Shown: one piece after another, positions 1 to 6,553 of the stretch
Layout of the letters: the number at the start of each line of letters is the position of its first letter
Position numbering within the stretch: the first letter of the stretch is position 1
NCBI RefSeq assembly: GCF_003172935.1
Contig: NZ_QGKS01000195.1
Location: forward strand, 1 to 41,170
Direction of reading: 5' to 3'
Length of the DNA stretch: 41,170 nt
From: Micromonospora sicca
GTDB lineage: Bacteria > Actinomycetota > Actinomycetes > Mycobacteriales > Micromonosporaceae
Translations under genes and position numbers: made by a program
Notes under the pieces: model-generated
Database searches by the model: none
Told to the model about the DNA's origin: nothing
The model's input: only the letters and a program-made list of their open reading frames with translations

Positions 1-1037
1 GGGGTGGCTGCCTGGAGGAGGCGGGTGAGGGTGGTTCGGGCGGACTGGAGGGAGACCTGTTGGGTGGTGATGGCGCGGAGCGCCATCTCGAAGCCGTCGA
101 CGGCGCGGGGGAGACGGACTCCCGGTTCCGCCCGCACCGCCGGCGCCAGGGCGGGATCGTGGGCGAGGGTCTCGTCGACGGCGGTGGGGTCGGCGTCGAG
201 GTCGAGCAGGCGGCGACAGCGAGCGACCGCGGGGGCCAGGTCGCGCATGTCGGCCAGCCGCAGGGTCGCGGACACGTGCCCGTCGGCCGGGGTCAGCGCC
301 ACCTCGCCGGTCCCGTGCGGCAGCCGCAACCCCCGGCGGTACGTCCCGTCGCGGACCTCCTCCACGCCGGGCAGCGCCCGCAGCGCGAGGAAGTCGAGCA
401 GCGCCGCCGCGTGCAACGGCGGCCGGTACGCCAGCCGCAGCGTGATCGTGCCCGCCCCGCCGGCCGCCGGCTGGCCGCCCCGGCTGACCCGCAGCTCGGA
501 CGGGGCCGCCGCGTACACCTCCCGGACCGTGTCGTTGAACTGCCGGACGCTGCCGAACCCGGCGGCGAACGCGATCTCGGCCATGCCCAGGCCGGTGGTC
601 TCGATGAGGATCCGGGCGGTCTGGGCGCGCTGGGCGCGGGCCAGCGCGAGCGGCCCGGCGCCCAGTTCGGCGCGGAGCATCCGGTGCAGGTGCCGCTCGG
701 TGTAGCCCAGCCGGGCCGCCAACCCCGGTACGCCGTCCCGGTCGACCACCCCGTCGGCGATCAGCCGCATCGCCCGCCCGACCACGTCGGCCCGGACGTC
801 CCACTGTGGCGAGCCCGGCGCCGCGTCGGGGCGGCAGCGGCGGCAGGCCCGCAACCCGGCGCCCTGCGCCGCGGCGGCCGACGGGAAGAACCGGACGTTC
901 TGCCGCTTCGGCGTCGTCGCCGGGCAGGACGGCCGGCAGTAGATCCCGGTCGAGGTCACGCCGGTGTAGAACCAGCCGTCGAACCGCTGGTCACGGCTGT
1001 CCACGGCCCGGTAGCACCGTTCGAAGTCCAACTCCAC
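1..1037 (-). CDS. Ada-AlkA type bifunctional regulator / DNA-3-methyladenine glycosylase (C-terminus beyond window)
   Basis: Alkylation-damage repair and response protein. Counting from the GTG at 1037, residues 1-75 form the Ada metal/methyl-acceptor domain with four cysteines (C34, C38, C65, C68; motif YCRPSCPA then ACRRC). Residues about 90-170 form an AraC-type helix-turn-helix (ARLGYTERHLHRML; AGFGSVRQFND). From about 190 an AlkA N-terminal domain begins, and the sequence leaves the window just after the first helix of the glycosylase fold (AITTQQVSLQSA). About 345 residues are visible; the catalytic Asp of the HhH-GPD motif is not. Ada transfers methyl groups to its own Cys and activates transcription; AlkA excises alkylated bases. 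The frame has no stop upstream of the GTG and stays open into a sigma-factor fragment (1038-1349), so the true start may be the GTG at 1349. No strong ribosome binding site precedes 1037, while a good one precedes 1349. Confidence 0.9.
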   Translation of the reverse strand, partial: MELDFERCYRAVDSRDQRFDGWFYTGVTSTGIYCRPSCPATTPKRQNVRFFPSAAAAQGAGLRACRRCRPDAAPGSPQWDVRADVVGRAMRLIADGVVDRDGVPGLAARLGYTERHLHRMLRAELGAGPLALARAQRAQTARILIETTGLGMAEIAFAAGFGSVRQFNDTVREVYAAAPSELRVSRGGQPAAGGAGTITLRLAYRPPLHAAALLDFLALRALPGVEEVRDGTYRRGLRLPHGTGEVALTPADGHVSATLRLADMRDLAPAVARCRRLLDLDADPTAVDETLAHDPALAPAVRAEPGVRLPRAVDGFEMALRAITTQQVSLQSARTTLTRLLQAAT

Positions 1038-1349
1038 GCCACCGATACTGCCTCGCCGCTCGGGGCGACGGCTGGCGGGATTCGGACCTGGCCGTGCGGA
1101 GGTCGGCGGGGACTCCGTGCGGGGTTGGCAGGCCGCCTCCGCCTGCTCCCGGTACATGACCGCGCGCAGGTAACCCTCCGGGTCGGCGTGCCGCAGCGTC
1201 CGCCACTTCGGGATGGTCCTGGCCAGCGCCGACTGGACCAGGTCCTCGGCGGCGTGCCGGTCCCCGGTGAGCAGGTACGCGACCCGCATCAGCGCCGGGG
1301 TGCGGCTCGCCACGAAGTCGGCCAGCCGGGCCCGTTCGCCCTCGTCCAC
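1038..1349 (-). pseudogene. ECF (SigE-family) sigma factor fragment, region 2 only, in frame with ada-alkA
   Basis: From a GTG at 1349, preceded by a good GGGGAGG ribosome binding site, the frame reads as the N-terminal half of a SigE-family ECF sigma factor: ASRTPALMRVAYLLTGD, then HAAEDLVQSALAR and a W-R-TLRHADPEGYLRAVM stretch. These are sigma region 2 signatures. Homology fades after about residue 75, and a Pro/Arg/Ser-rich linker of about 30 residues runs without a stop into the Ada domain at 1037. Region 4, which binds the -35 element, is missing; the family is usually about 160-180 residues. Two readings fit: a deletion scar that fused a broken sigma gene to the repair gene, or a functional sigma2-Ada-AlkA fusion translated from 1349. 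I favour the scar because the linker looks degenerate, but the open frame and intact initiation signal are notable. Confidence 0.65.
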
Positions 1350-1522
1350 CCACCCTCCCCGTTCTCACTGTCACAGCTACAGACGCCCCAGCTCGGGCCA
1401 GCTATCCCTGACGTGGCAACGATTTCCGGGCCGAAAGTGTCGGTCGCGGCCGGTACCGTCCCGCCACCAACTCAAGAAAAGGTGCGGGGGATGGCGAGCG
1501 TGGCCGGGCGAGGTGCCCGCTG

Positions 1523-1981
1523 ATGCGGTCCGGACGGGTCCGGCTGGACCGCGCGGTGGTGCAGGGCTTCTACGACCGGATGCGGGTGGTGGCGCCGGCA
1601 GCCTACGGCGCGATCGAGCGGGACCGCGCCGACGACCCGGGGCGGGCCTTTCCGGAGACCGCCTGCGGCCGGCTCGCCGGTTCGCTGGACGTGGCCGGGC
1701 TGCGTGCGCTGGGCATGTGGGCGCACCACTGGTGTGTGCGCTTCTACGACGACGACACCCGGGTGGGCCTGCGGCTGGTCCGGGAGATCGCCGGCCGGGC
1801 GGGGCTGGGCTGGACCGTCGACGAGGTGCGCTGGATGCTCGACGAGTCGGACGCGGCCGGCCCGGCCGCCGTGCACCGGTTCGTCCTGCCGCGCGCCGCG
1901 GCGGCGGAGCTGTCGCCCGGCGCGCTGCCTGACCGGGTGGACCGCGACGGCCCCGACTGGCGTCGGTTGCTCGCCGGCTGA
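1523..1981 (+). CDS. conserved hypothetical protein, 152 aa
   Basis: No family recognised. The protein is soluble and mixed alpha-rich, with an aromatic/acidic centre (MWAHHWCVRFYDDD) and a D-R-V-D-R-DGPDW tail. Third codon positions are almost all G or C, as in the neighbouring genes, which argues for real coding. The ATG at 1523 overlaps the TGA of a 10-codon mini-ORF (1491-1523) that has an AAGGTG-like ribosome binding site, so translation may be coupled. The last 238 bases are antisense to the end of the EamA gene, whose frame has no stop until 1744. It diverges from the sigma-Ada-AlkA frame across about 140 bp. Function unknown. Confidence 0.6.
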   Translation: MRSGRVRLDRAVVQGFYDRMRVVAPAAYGAIERDRADDPGRAFPETACGRLAGSLDVAGLRALGMWAHHWCVRFYDDDTRVGLRLVREIAGRAGLGWTVDEVRWMLDESDAAGPAAVHRFVLPRAAAAELSPGALPDRVDRDGPDWRRLLAG

Positions 1982-2829
1982 CCGGGCAGCTGGCCGACCA
2001 CCATCGCGGTGACCGCCACGACGAAGCCAGCGAGCTGCACCGGGCCGAGCGCTTGGCCGAGCACCAGCCAGCCGAACGCGGCGGCGGTCAGCGGGCTGAG
2101 CGCGCCCAGCACCGACACCCGGGTCACCGGCAGCAGCGCGACCCCCCGGAACCAGAGCGCGTACGCCCCGGCGGTGCCGACCAGTCCGAGCCAGGCGTAC
2201 CCGAGCAGGGCGGGCCGGTCCGGTACGGCCGGCGCGCCCTCGACGGCGGCGGCCAGCGGCACGATCAGCAGGCCGCCCGCAACGAGCTGCCAGCTCGTCG
2301 CGGCGAGGGTGCCGACCCCGGCGGGCCGGCCCCAGCGCCGGGTGAGCACCAGCCCGGCGGCCATGGCGGCGGTGGCGGCGAGGCCGGCCGCGGCGCCGAG
2401 CGGATCCAGCGCCGCCGCCGGTCGCAGCACCACCAGGGTGACGCCCAGGGGTGCGGCCAGCGCGGCGAGCAGCGCCGGCCGGCCGGGTCGGGTGCCCAGG
2501 GCGATCACGCCGAGCGCGGCGACCAGCAGCGGCTGGGCCGCGCCGAGCACCGCGGCGGTCCCGCCGGGCAGCCGGTAGGCGGCGAGGAAGAGCAGCGGGA
2601 AGAAGGCGCCGATGTTGAGCGCGCCGAGCAGGGCCGAGCGCCACCACCAGACGCCGTGCGGTCGGCGGCGGGTCAGCGCGAGCAGCAGCAGCCCGGCCGG
2701 CAGCGCCCGGAGCGCACCGGACCAGAGCGGCCGGTCGGCGGGGAGCAGCTCGGTGGTGACCAGGTAGGTGGTGCCCCAGGCGGTCGGGGCGGCGGCGGTC
2801 AGCGCGACGTCGGTCCAGCGCCGGTTCAT
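1744..2829 (-). CDS. EamA/DMT-family transporter
   Basis: Inner-membrane drug/metabolite transporter of the EamA (DMT) superfamily, a duplicated five-helix design with about ten hydrophobic segments over residues 5-278. The first half carries AWGTTYLVTTELL and the typical GALNIGAFFPLLFLAAYRLP; the second half carries VLTRRWGRP and SVLGALSPLTAAAFGWLVLGQ. Substrate cannot be predicted. The family is normally about 290-320 residues. Here the recognisable part ends near residue 280 (about 1985), and a further 80 polar, Ser/Arg-rich residues are antisense to the 1523-1981 gene; they look like read-through rather than a domain. The start ATG has AGGGA a few bases upstream. It is divergent from a MarR regulator, which is its likely repressor. 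Confidence 0.85.
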   Translation of the reverse strand: MNRRWTDVALTAAAPTAWGTTYLVTTELLPADRPLWSGALRALPAGLLLLALTRRRPHGVWWWRSALLGALNIGAFFPLLFLAAYRLPGGTAAVLGAAQPLLVAALGVIALGTRPGRPALLAALAAPLGVTLVVLRPAAALDPLGAAAGLAATAAMAAGLVLTRRWGRPAGVGTLAATSWQLVAGGLLIVPLAAAVEGAPAVPDRPALLGYAWLGLVGTAGAYALWFRGVALLPVTRVSVLGALSPLTAAAFGWLVLGQALGPVQLAGFVVAVTAMVVGQLPGQPASNRRQSGPSRSTRSGSAPGDSSAAAARGRTNRCTAAGPAASDSSSIQRTSSTVQPSPARPAISRTSRRPTRVSSS

Positions 2830-2850
2830 GATCCCGTCCCTATCTTTTCG

Positions 2851-2870
2851 CTAAGTATCTTAGAGTTAAG
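2851..2870. promoter_or_regulatory. MarR operator/promoter palindrome between eamA and marR
   Basis: The 44-bp gap is unusually AT-rich for this genome. It holds a perfect inverted repeat CTAAG-TAT-CTTAG (2851-2863) and an overlapping CTTA-GAGT-TAAG (2859-2870). TAGAGT (2861-2866) lies 7 nt before the marR ATG and fits a leaderless -10 box. A repressor bound here would cover both divergent promoters. That MarR itself binds is inferred from the usual arrangement of the family. Confidence 0.6.
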
Positions 2871-2873
2871 CTA

Positions 2874-3422
2874 ATGAGTGTCGAGCGAAAGGGGAAGTGC
2901 GAGGTGCGGCACAATCCGGGAGTGGCAGCAACGGACGAGGTCGACACGATCGTCGAGCAGTGGCGTCGGGAACGGGCCGGGATGCGGCCCGAGCCGATGG
3001 CCGTCTTCGGCCGGATCTACCGGCTGGCCCGGCTGGTCGGCGACCGCCAGGAAAAGGTGTACGCCGGCTGGGGGATCGGCCGCGGCGAGTTCGACGTGCT
3101 CGCCGCGCTGCGCCGCTGCGGCGAGCCGTACACGCTCGCGCCGAAGGCGCTCGCCGCCGGGCTGATGCTGACCTCCGGCGGGATGACCGGCCGGCTGGAC
3201 CGGTTGGAGCGGGCCGGCCTGGTCCGGCGTACGCCCGACCCGGCGGACCGGCGCGGGCTGCGGGTCACCCTCACCGACGACGGTCGGCGGGTGGTCGAGG
3301 AGTCGGCCGAGGCCGGGCTGGCCGTGCAGCGGCAGATCCTCGACGCGCTGTCGCCCGGGGACCAGGCGCGCCTCGCCGACCTGCTGCGTACGCTGCTCGC
3401 CGCCGCCGAGGCGGAGGGCTGA
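2874..3422 (+). CDS. MarR-family transcriptional regulator
   Basis: Winged-helix DNA-binding repressor of the MarR family, which binds palindromes as a dimer and is usually released by small phenolic or drug-like ligands. A helical N-terminus (RIYRLARLVGDRQEKVY) is followed by the helix-turn-helix and recognition helix (LAAGLMLTSGGMTGRLDRLERAGLV) and the wing signature DPADRRGLRVTLTDDG, then a C-terminal dimerisation helix. At 182 residues it is slightly long. The ATG at 2874 fits leaderless translation (TAGAGT 7 nt upstream). A GTG at 2904 with GGGGAAG six bases before it is a plausible alternative. It is divergent from the EamA exporter, so it probably controls that gene and itself. Confidence 0.9.
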   Translation: MSVERKGKCEVRHNPGVAATDEVDTIVEQWRRERAGMRPEPMAVFGRIYRLARLVGDRQEKVYAGWGIGRGEFDVLAALRRCGEPYTLAPKALAAGLMLTSGGMTGRLDRLERAGLVRRTPDPADRRGLRVTLTDDGRRVVEESAEAGLAVQRQILDALSPGDQARLADLLRTLLAAAEAEG

Positions 3423-3519
3423 GCGATCGGGCCGCGCCGGCCGACGGAGGGCGGGGCTGCGCGGGCCGGCGCGCGTGGCGGAGGATGATCACCGCCAGTC
3501 ACCGACCGGGAGGACGACC

Positions 3520-4254
3520 GTGCCCGCCAGCGAACCGACCATCGTCGCCACCAGCATGGGCTTCTCCAGCCGGCGCCGCGGCCCGTACGACGCGCAGCCC
3601 GGCCCGGTCTTCGAGCTGATAGCCGAGCTGGCGCAGGCCGGTGACGCGCCCCGGATCTGCTACCTCAACCAGGCGGTCGGCGACCAGCCGACCTCGTTCA
3701 CCGTCTTCTACGGGGCGTTCGCCGGCACCCGGTTCCGCCCGTCCCACCTGGCCCACTTCCCGATGCCCACCGTCGAGGACGTGCGGGCCCACCTGCTCGC
3801 CCAGGACGTCATCTGGGTGGGCGGCGGCAGCGTGGCCAACCTCTGCGCGGTCTGGCGGGTACACGGCCTCGACGAGATCCTGCACGAGTGCTGGCAGGCC
3901 GGCGTGGTGCTGGGCGGGGTCTCCGCCGGGTCGATCTGCTGGCACCTCGGCGGCGCCACCGACAGCTTCGGCCCGACCCTGCGGCCCTTCGTCGACGGGC
4001 TGGGCTGGCTGCCGTACGGCAACGGGGTGCACTACGACGCCGAGGAGCAGCGCCGGCCGCTGATGCACAAGCTGGTCGGTGACGGCACACTCCCGGTGAG
4101 CCACTGCACCGACGACGGGGTGGGGCTGGTCTACCGGGGCATCCGCCTGGCCGAGGCGGTCGCCGACCGCGAGGGCGTGGCGGCGTACGAGGTGAGCCGG
4201 GCCGAGGACGGCAGCGTCCGGGAGACCCGGATCGAGCCCCGGCTGCTCGGCTAG
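3520..4254 (+). CDS. peptidase E-like (S51 / class I glutamine amidotransferase-like) protein
   Basis: Cytoplasmic Ser hydrolase-like protein of the peptidase S51 group, whose founder cleaves Asp-X dipeptides. The nucleophile elbow is visible as GGVSAGSICW, with Ser in S-A-G-S. It is preceded by the conserved IWVGGGSVANL, where the family binds substrate, and followed by GNGVHYDAE. The length of 244 residues is normal. GTG 3520 is chosen because GGGAGG lies seven to twelve bases upstream; the frame is also open to an ATG at 3475 without a ribosome binding site. The stop codon (TAG 4252-4254) overlaps that of the convergent small gene through a shared CTAG, so the two transcripts must overlap. 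Precise specificity is not known. Confidence 0.85.
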   Translation: MPASEPTIVATSMGFSSRRRGPYDAQPGPVFELIAELAQAGDAPRICYLNQAVGDQPTSFTVFYGAFAGTRFRPSHLAHFPMPTVEDVRAHLLAQDVIWVGGGSVANLCAVWRVHGLDEILHECWQAGVVLGGVSAGSICWHLGGATDSFGPTLRPFVDGLGWLPYGNGVHYDAEEQRRPLMHKLVGDGTLPVSHCTDDGVGLVYRGIRLAEAVADREGVAAYEVSRAEDGSVRETRIEPRLLG

Positions 4255-4598
4255 ACCCGGTCCTCGAAGGCGGCGCAGACGGTGGCCCGCACCTGCGGGC
4301 CCTCGATCGCCCGGAGCAGCTCCCGGGCCAGCGTGACCTGGTGGTCCTCGTCCACCGTCCGGTCCATCGGGGTCAGCTCGACCCGCCACCTGAAGTAGAG
4401 GTAGTCGTCCTCGTCGCTCGCGGCCAGCCGCGGGTCGGCCCCCTCGTTGGGGTTGATCTCCAGCAGGTTGCCCCGGACGTCCACTGAGTCCCGCCGGTAG
4501 GGCACCGCGTCAGGCAGCCGAGTGCGGATCCGGTCCAGCAGCTCCGCCGATTCCAGCGGGCCGTCCACCATGATCAGGAACTGCAACGTCGTCTGCAC
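4251..4598 (-). CDS. small acidic protein, candidate immunity protein of the toxin-like operon
   Basis: 115 residues, acidic, no recognised family. It starts QTTLQFLIMVDGPLESAELL and has a central SDEDDYLYFRWRVELTP strand region, so it looks like a small alpha/beta protein. The start is GTG with AAGGTGACAG upstream. It is the last gene of a six-gene leftward operon and lies 28 bp after the nucleotidyltransferase gene. In polymorphic toxin loci the gene immediately downstream of the toxin commonly encodes its immunity protein, and small size and acidity fit; that role is inference from position. Its stop overlaps the stop of the convergent peptidase gene. Confidence 0.65.
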   Translation of the reverse strand: MQTTLQFLIMVDGPLESAELLDRIRTRLPDAVPYRRDSVDVRGNLLEINPNEGADPRLAASDEDDYLYFRWRVELTPMDRTVDEDHQVTLARELLRAIEGPQVRATVCAAFEDRV

Positions 4599-4626
4599 CC
4601 TGTCACCTTGCCAGATGCCGGTCCGC

Positions 4627-5178
4627 TCAATCGAGCGGGAGGAACGGGCCGTTGTCGAACTTCCCGCCGCGCCGCAGCACCGAGAACTGCACCTTGTGCG
4701 GCACGTGCACGTCCATCAGTTGGCGACGCAGGCCGGTGAAGTCGGTGCCGAGGTCGAAGCTGGCGAGCTGACCGTTCTCGTTGATCCGGCGCAGCATCGT
4801 CCTGCGCAGCCGGGTGCCGGCCGGCGCGCGCGCGAGGGAACGCTCGGCCAGGTCGAAGAAGGCGTCGTCGTCGACGATCAGCGCCACGTCGATGTCCGAG
4901 TCGGTGCGGGCGCTGCCGCGTACCCGACTGCCATGCGCGACCAGGTCGCCGTCCGGCAGTCCGGCCTGCCGCTGGGTCTGCCGGGCGCCCCGGGCGAACC
5001 GGGTCCACTGCCGCTCGGTGAAGCCCTGCGGGATCCGCCGCGCAGTCCGGGCGGCGGCCGACTCGGCGGCCTCACCCGCCACCTCGTCGGCCTGGTGCAT
5101 CATGCTCCGGGCGGCCCGGGCGATGATGCCCCGGGCGGCCGAGGTCGCCCCGCCCGGTACGCCGTGCCGGCCGCTCAT
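4627..5178 (-). CDS. minimal nucleotidyltransferase-fold protein, probable toxin or effector
   Basis: A 183-residue protein with the DNA polymerase beta-type nucleotidyltransferase motif: HGSRVRGS (83-84 being G-S) followed by R-T-DSDIDVALIV. The two catalytic acids would be D95 and D97, with a later Asp (FDLGTDF) as a candidate third. Such domains transfer NMPs to RNA or protein and occur both as toxins (MenT-like, MNT) and as C-terminal warheads of polymorphic toxins. Residues 1-50 are Ala/Arg-rich and helical, with no catalytic motif; FTERQW-RFARG then leads into the fold, as in toxin C-termini. The start ATG overlaps the exonuclease stop by 3 bases (TCATG in + orientation), so translation is coupled. 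It lies in the WXG100/YbaB operon with a candidate immunity gene downstream. Confidence 0.8.
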   Translation of the reverse strand: MSGRHGVPGGATSAARGIIARAARSMMHQADEVAGEAAESAAARTARRIPQGFTERQWTRFARGARQTQRQAGLPDGDLVAHGSRVRGSARTDSDIDVALIVDDDAFFDLAERSLARAPAGTRLRRTMLRRINENGQLASFDLGTDFTGLRRQLMDVHVPHKVQFSVLRRGGKFDNGPFLPLD

Positions 5179-5741
5179 GCCGGCCCCTCCGTTCGGTACC
5201 GAAGCACCGCGTCGAAGACCTGGGCGAGCTCGGCGGCGTCCTCCCCGGCGTGGTGGGTGTGCGGCACGTCGTACAGGCCCAGCTCGTGCTTGATCTTCCC
5301 CTTGCGGGTCTGCACCCACTCGCTGCCGGTCAGCCCCATCCAGTAGCTGCGCAGGTCCACCCCGGAGCCCGTCGCCCCGAAGGGGCTGTGGCCGACGAAC
5401 CGGACGAAGTACCAGTGCACGAACATGCCGTCCCACACGGCGGGGGCGGCGAGGAAGACCGGCCGCCCGATCGTCCGCAGGCCGTTGACCCACTTCGCGG
5501 CGGCCGACATGGCCTCCTCGGCGGTCGGCGCCTCGCGGAGCAGGCGGTCCCGGTCCAGGCCGGAGACGGCCAGCGCGGCGGGCACGAAGTCGTCCGAGAT
5601 GGGTCGCAGCTCGGTGTAGAAGCTGAGGTCCGGCCGGCCCGCCACGGCCATGCCCAGCGAGATCATGCTGTACGGCCCGGGGATCGGGCCGTCCGCCTCC
5701 ACGTCGACCGCCACGTAAAGCTCCGGCAGTGGGGAAGTCAT
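5175..5741 (-). CDS. DEDDh-type 3'-5' exonuclease-like protein
   Basis: A 188-residue DnaQ-like exonuclease fold. Exo I is VAVDVEADG (D13, E15). A mid-domain Asp, in the position of exo II, is in AVWDGMFVHW. Exo III is HHAGEDA, matching the HxAxxD of the DEDDh class. These proteins hydrolyse 3' nucleotides from DNA or RNA using two metals; whether this one acts on DNA, tRNA or another RNA cannot be told. It is short enough to be the exonuclease domain alone, with no polymerase or helicase partner nearby. The start ATG overlaps the preceding stop by 3-4 bases (ATGA), and its own stop overlaps the start of the nucleotidyltransferase gene, so the two nucleic-acid-acting enzymes are made together. 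It could be a second effector or could trim nucleotides added by its neighbour (speculative). Confidence 0.8.
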   Translation of the reverse strand: MTSPLPELYVAVDVEADGPIPGPYSMISLGMAVAGRPDLSFYTELRPISDDFVPAALAVSGLDRDRLLREAPTAEEAMSAAAKWVNGLRTIGRPVFLAAPAVWDGMFVHWYFVRFVGHSPFGATGSGVDLRSYWMGLTGSEWVQTRKGKIKHELGLYDVPHTHHAGEDAAELAQVFDAVLRYRTEGPA

Positions 5742-6229
5742 CCGAGCACCACCCCGATCGCCTGGTCGACGAGGATTCCGAGCACCACGTCGGTGAGCTT
5801 CTTGAAGACCGGGATCTCCAACAGCGAGGCGCCGAAGGTGGGACCCGCCGTGGCGACCGCCTGGATGATCTGAATCAGTAGGATGGTCAGCTGGACGATC
5901 ACGTTGATCTTCAGGGCCAGCACGATCAGGGCGCAGACGAAGAGGGTGGCCGCCACCATCTGGGCTCCGGTGGCGCCCTTCTGGAGCACGGTGATCGCGG
6001 ACCCCTCGGCCGTCCAGCGCTTCCCGAAGGCGGCCATCGCCTCGCCGGAGTTGCCGTCGAGCAGCCGCTGCGCGGTAGCCGCCCCCTCGGCCGCCGTCCG
6101 CTGCAGCGAGCCGGCCAGCTCCAGCCACATCTGGCCCAGCGCGAACAGTTGCGCCTCGTCGGACTTCGGCCAGGTGTACCCCAGCTCGTTGAGCAGCCCG
6201 GCCAGTTCGCCGGGGAGCATGATGCCCAT
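5738..6229 (-). CDS. WXG100-like / CpnT N-terminal-like membrane-associated protein
   Basis: A 163-residue protein. Residues 1-80 resemble the helical WXG100-like domain found at the N-terminus of CpnT-type polymorphic toxins: PGELAGLLNELGYTWPKSDE, MWLELAGSL and W at FGKRWTAEG. Residues about 88-130 form one long, very hydrophobic Ile/Leu/Val segment or hairpin, followed by an amphipathic tail ending VDQAIGVVLG. In large toxins this region precedes a long linker and a C-terminal toxin domain; here the protein stops and separate genes follow. The ATG at 6229 lies 6 bp after the WXG gene stop. A second ATG three codons in is possible. The role is probably secretion targeting or membrane interaction, by analogy. 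Confidence 0.7.
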   Translation of the reverse strand: MGIMLPGELAGLLNELGYTWPKSDEAQLFALGQMWLELAGSLQRTAAEGAATAQRLLDGNSGEAMAAFGKRWTAEGSAITVLQKGATGAQMVAATLFVCALIVLALKINVIVQLTILLIQIIQAVATAGPTFGASLLEIPVFKKLTDVVLGILVDQAIGVVLG

Positions 6230-6235
6230 CGCCGC

Positions 6236-6553
6236 CTACCAGCTCAGGTTGCTGAAGTTGGCGAGGTTGTCCTGCTCGGCCAGGTCGTACCGCTCGGCCA
6301 TCACGCCGAGGCCCGCACCGAAGCCGCGCAGCCCCTCGACGACGGAGCGCAGGCACTCGCCCGCGATCTCCTCGGCCACCTGGTACGACATGCCGATCAG
6401 GCCGCCCACGTCGTCGTCGCCGAAGATGTCGCCCATCGCCGCGGTGCGGGCCTGCAACGCCTCCCACTGGGCGGCCACCTGCTCGGCGACCGCCGCCAGC
6501 TCGCTGCCACCCTGGCGGAGCGCGGGCGGGTGGACCTCGTATCCGCCGGTCAC
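6236..6553 (-). CDS. WXG100/ESAT-6-like small helical protein
   Basis: 105 residues, almost entirely predicted helical, with a central tryptophan (AAQWEALQ, W30) in place of a strict W-x-G, followed by a turn (GDIFGDDDVGGLIG) and a second long helix rich in E/L/V. This size and helix-turn-helix layout are typical of type VII secretion substrates of the WXG100/ESAT-6 group. The GTG start at 6553 overlaps the TGA of the YbaB-like gene (GTGA), a standard coupled arrangement. No EccC, EccD or other ESX core component lies in the window, so any secretion would use machinery encoded elsewhere. Confidence 0.75.
   Translation of the reverse strand: MTGGYEVHPPALRQGGSELAAVAEQVAAQWEALQARTAAMGDIFGDDDVGGLIGMSYQVAEEIAGECLRSVVEGLRGFGAGLGVMAERYDLAEQDNLANFSNLSW

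Noticed and set aside
60..1523. 487-codon open frame on the + strand
   Set aside because: It is antisense to the sigma/Ada-AlkA frame, which carries all recognisable domains; Arg/Pro/Gly-rich composition is typical of a mirror frame in high-GC DNA.
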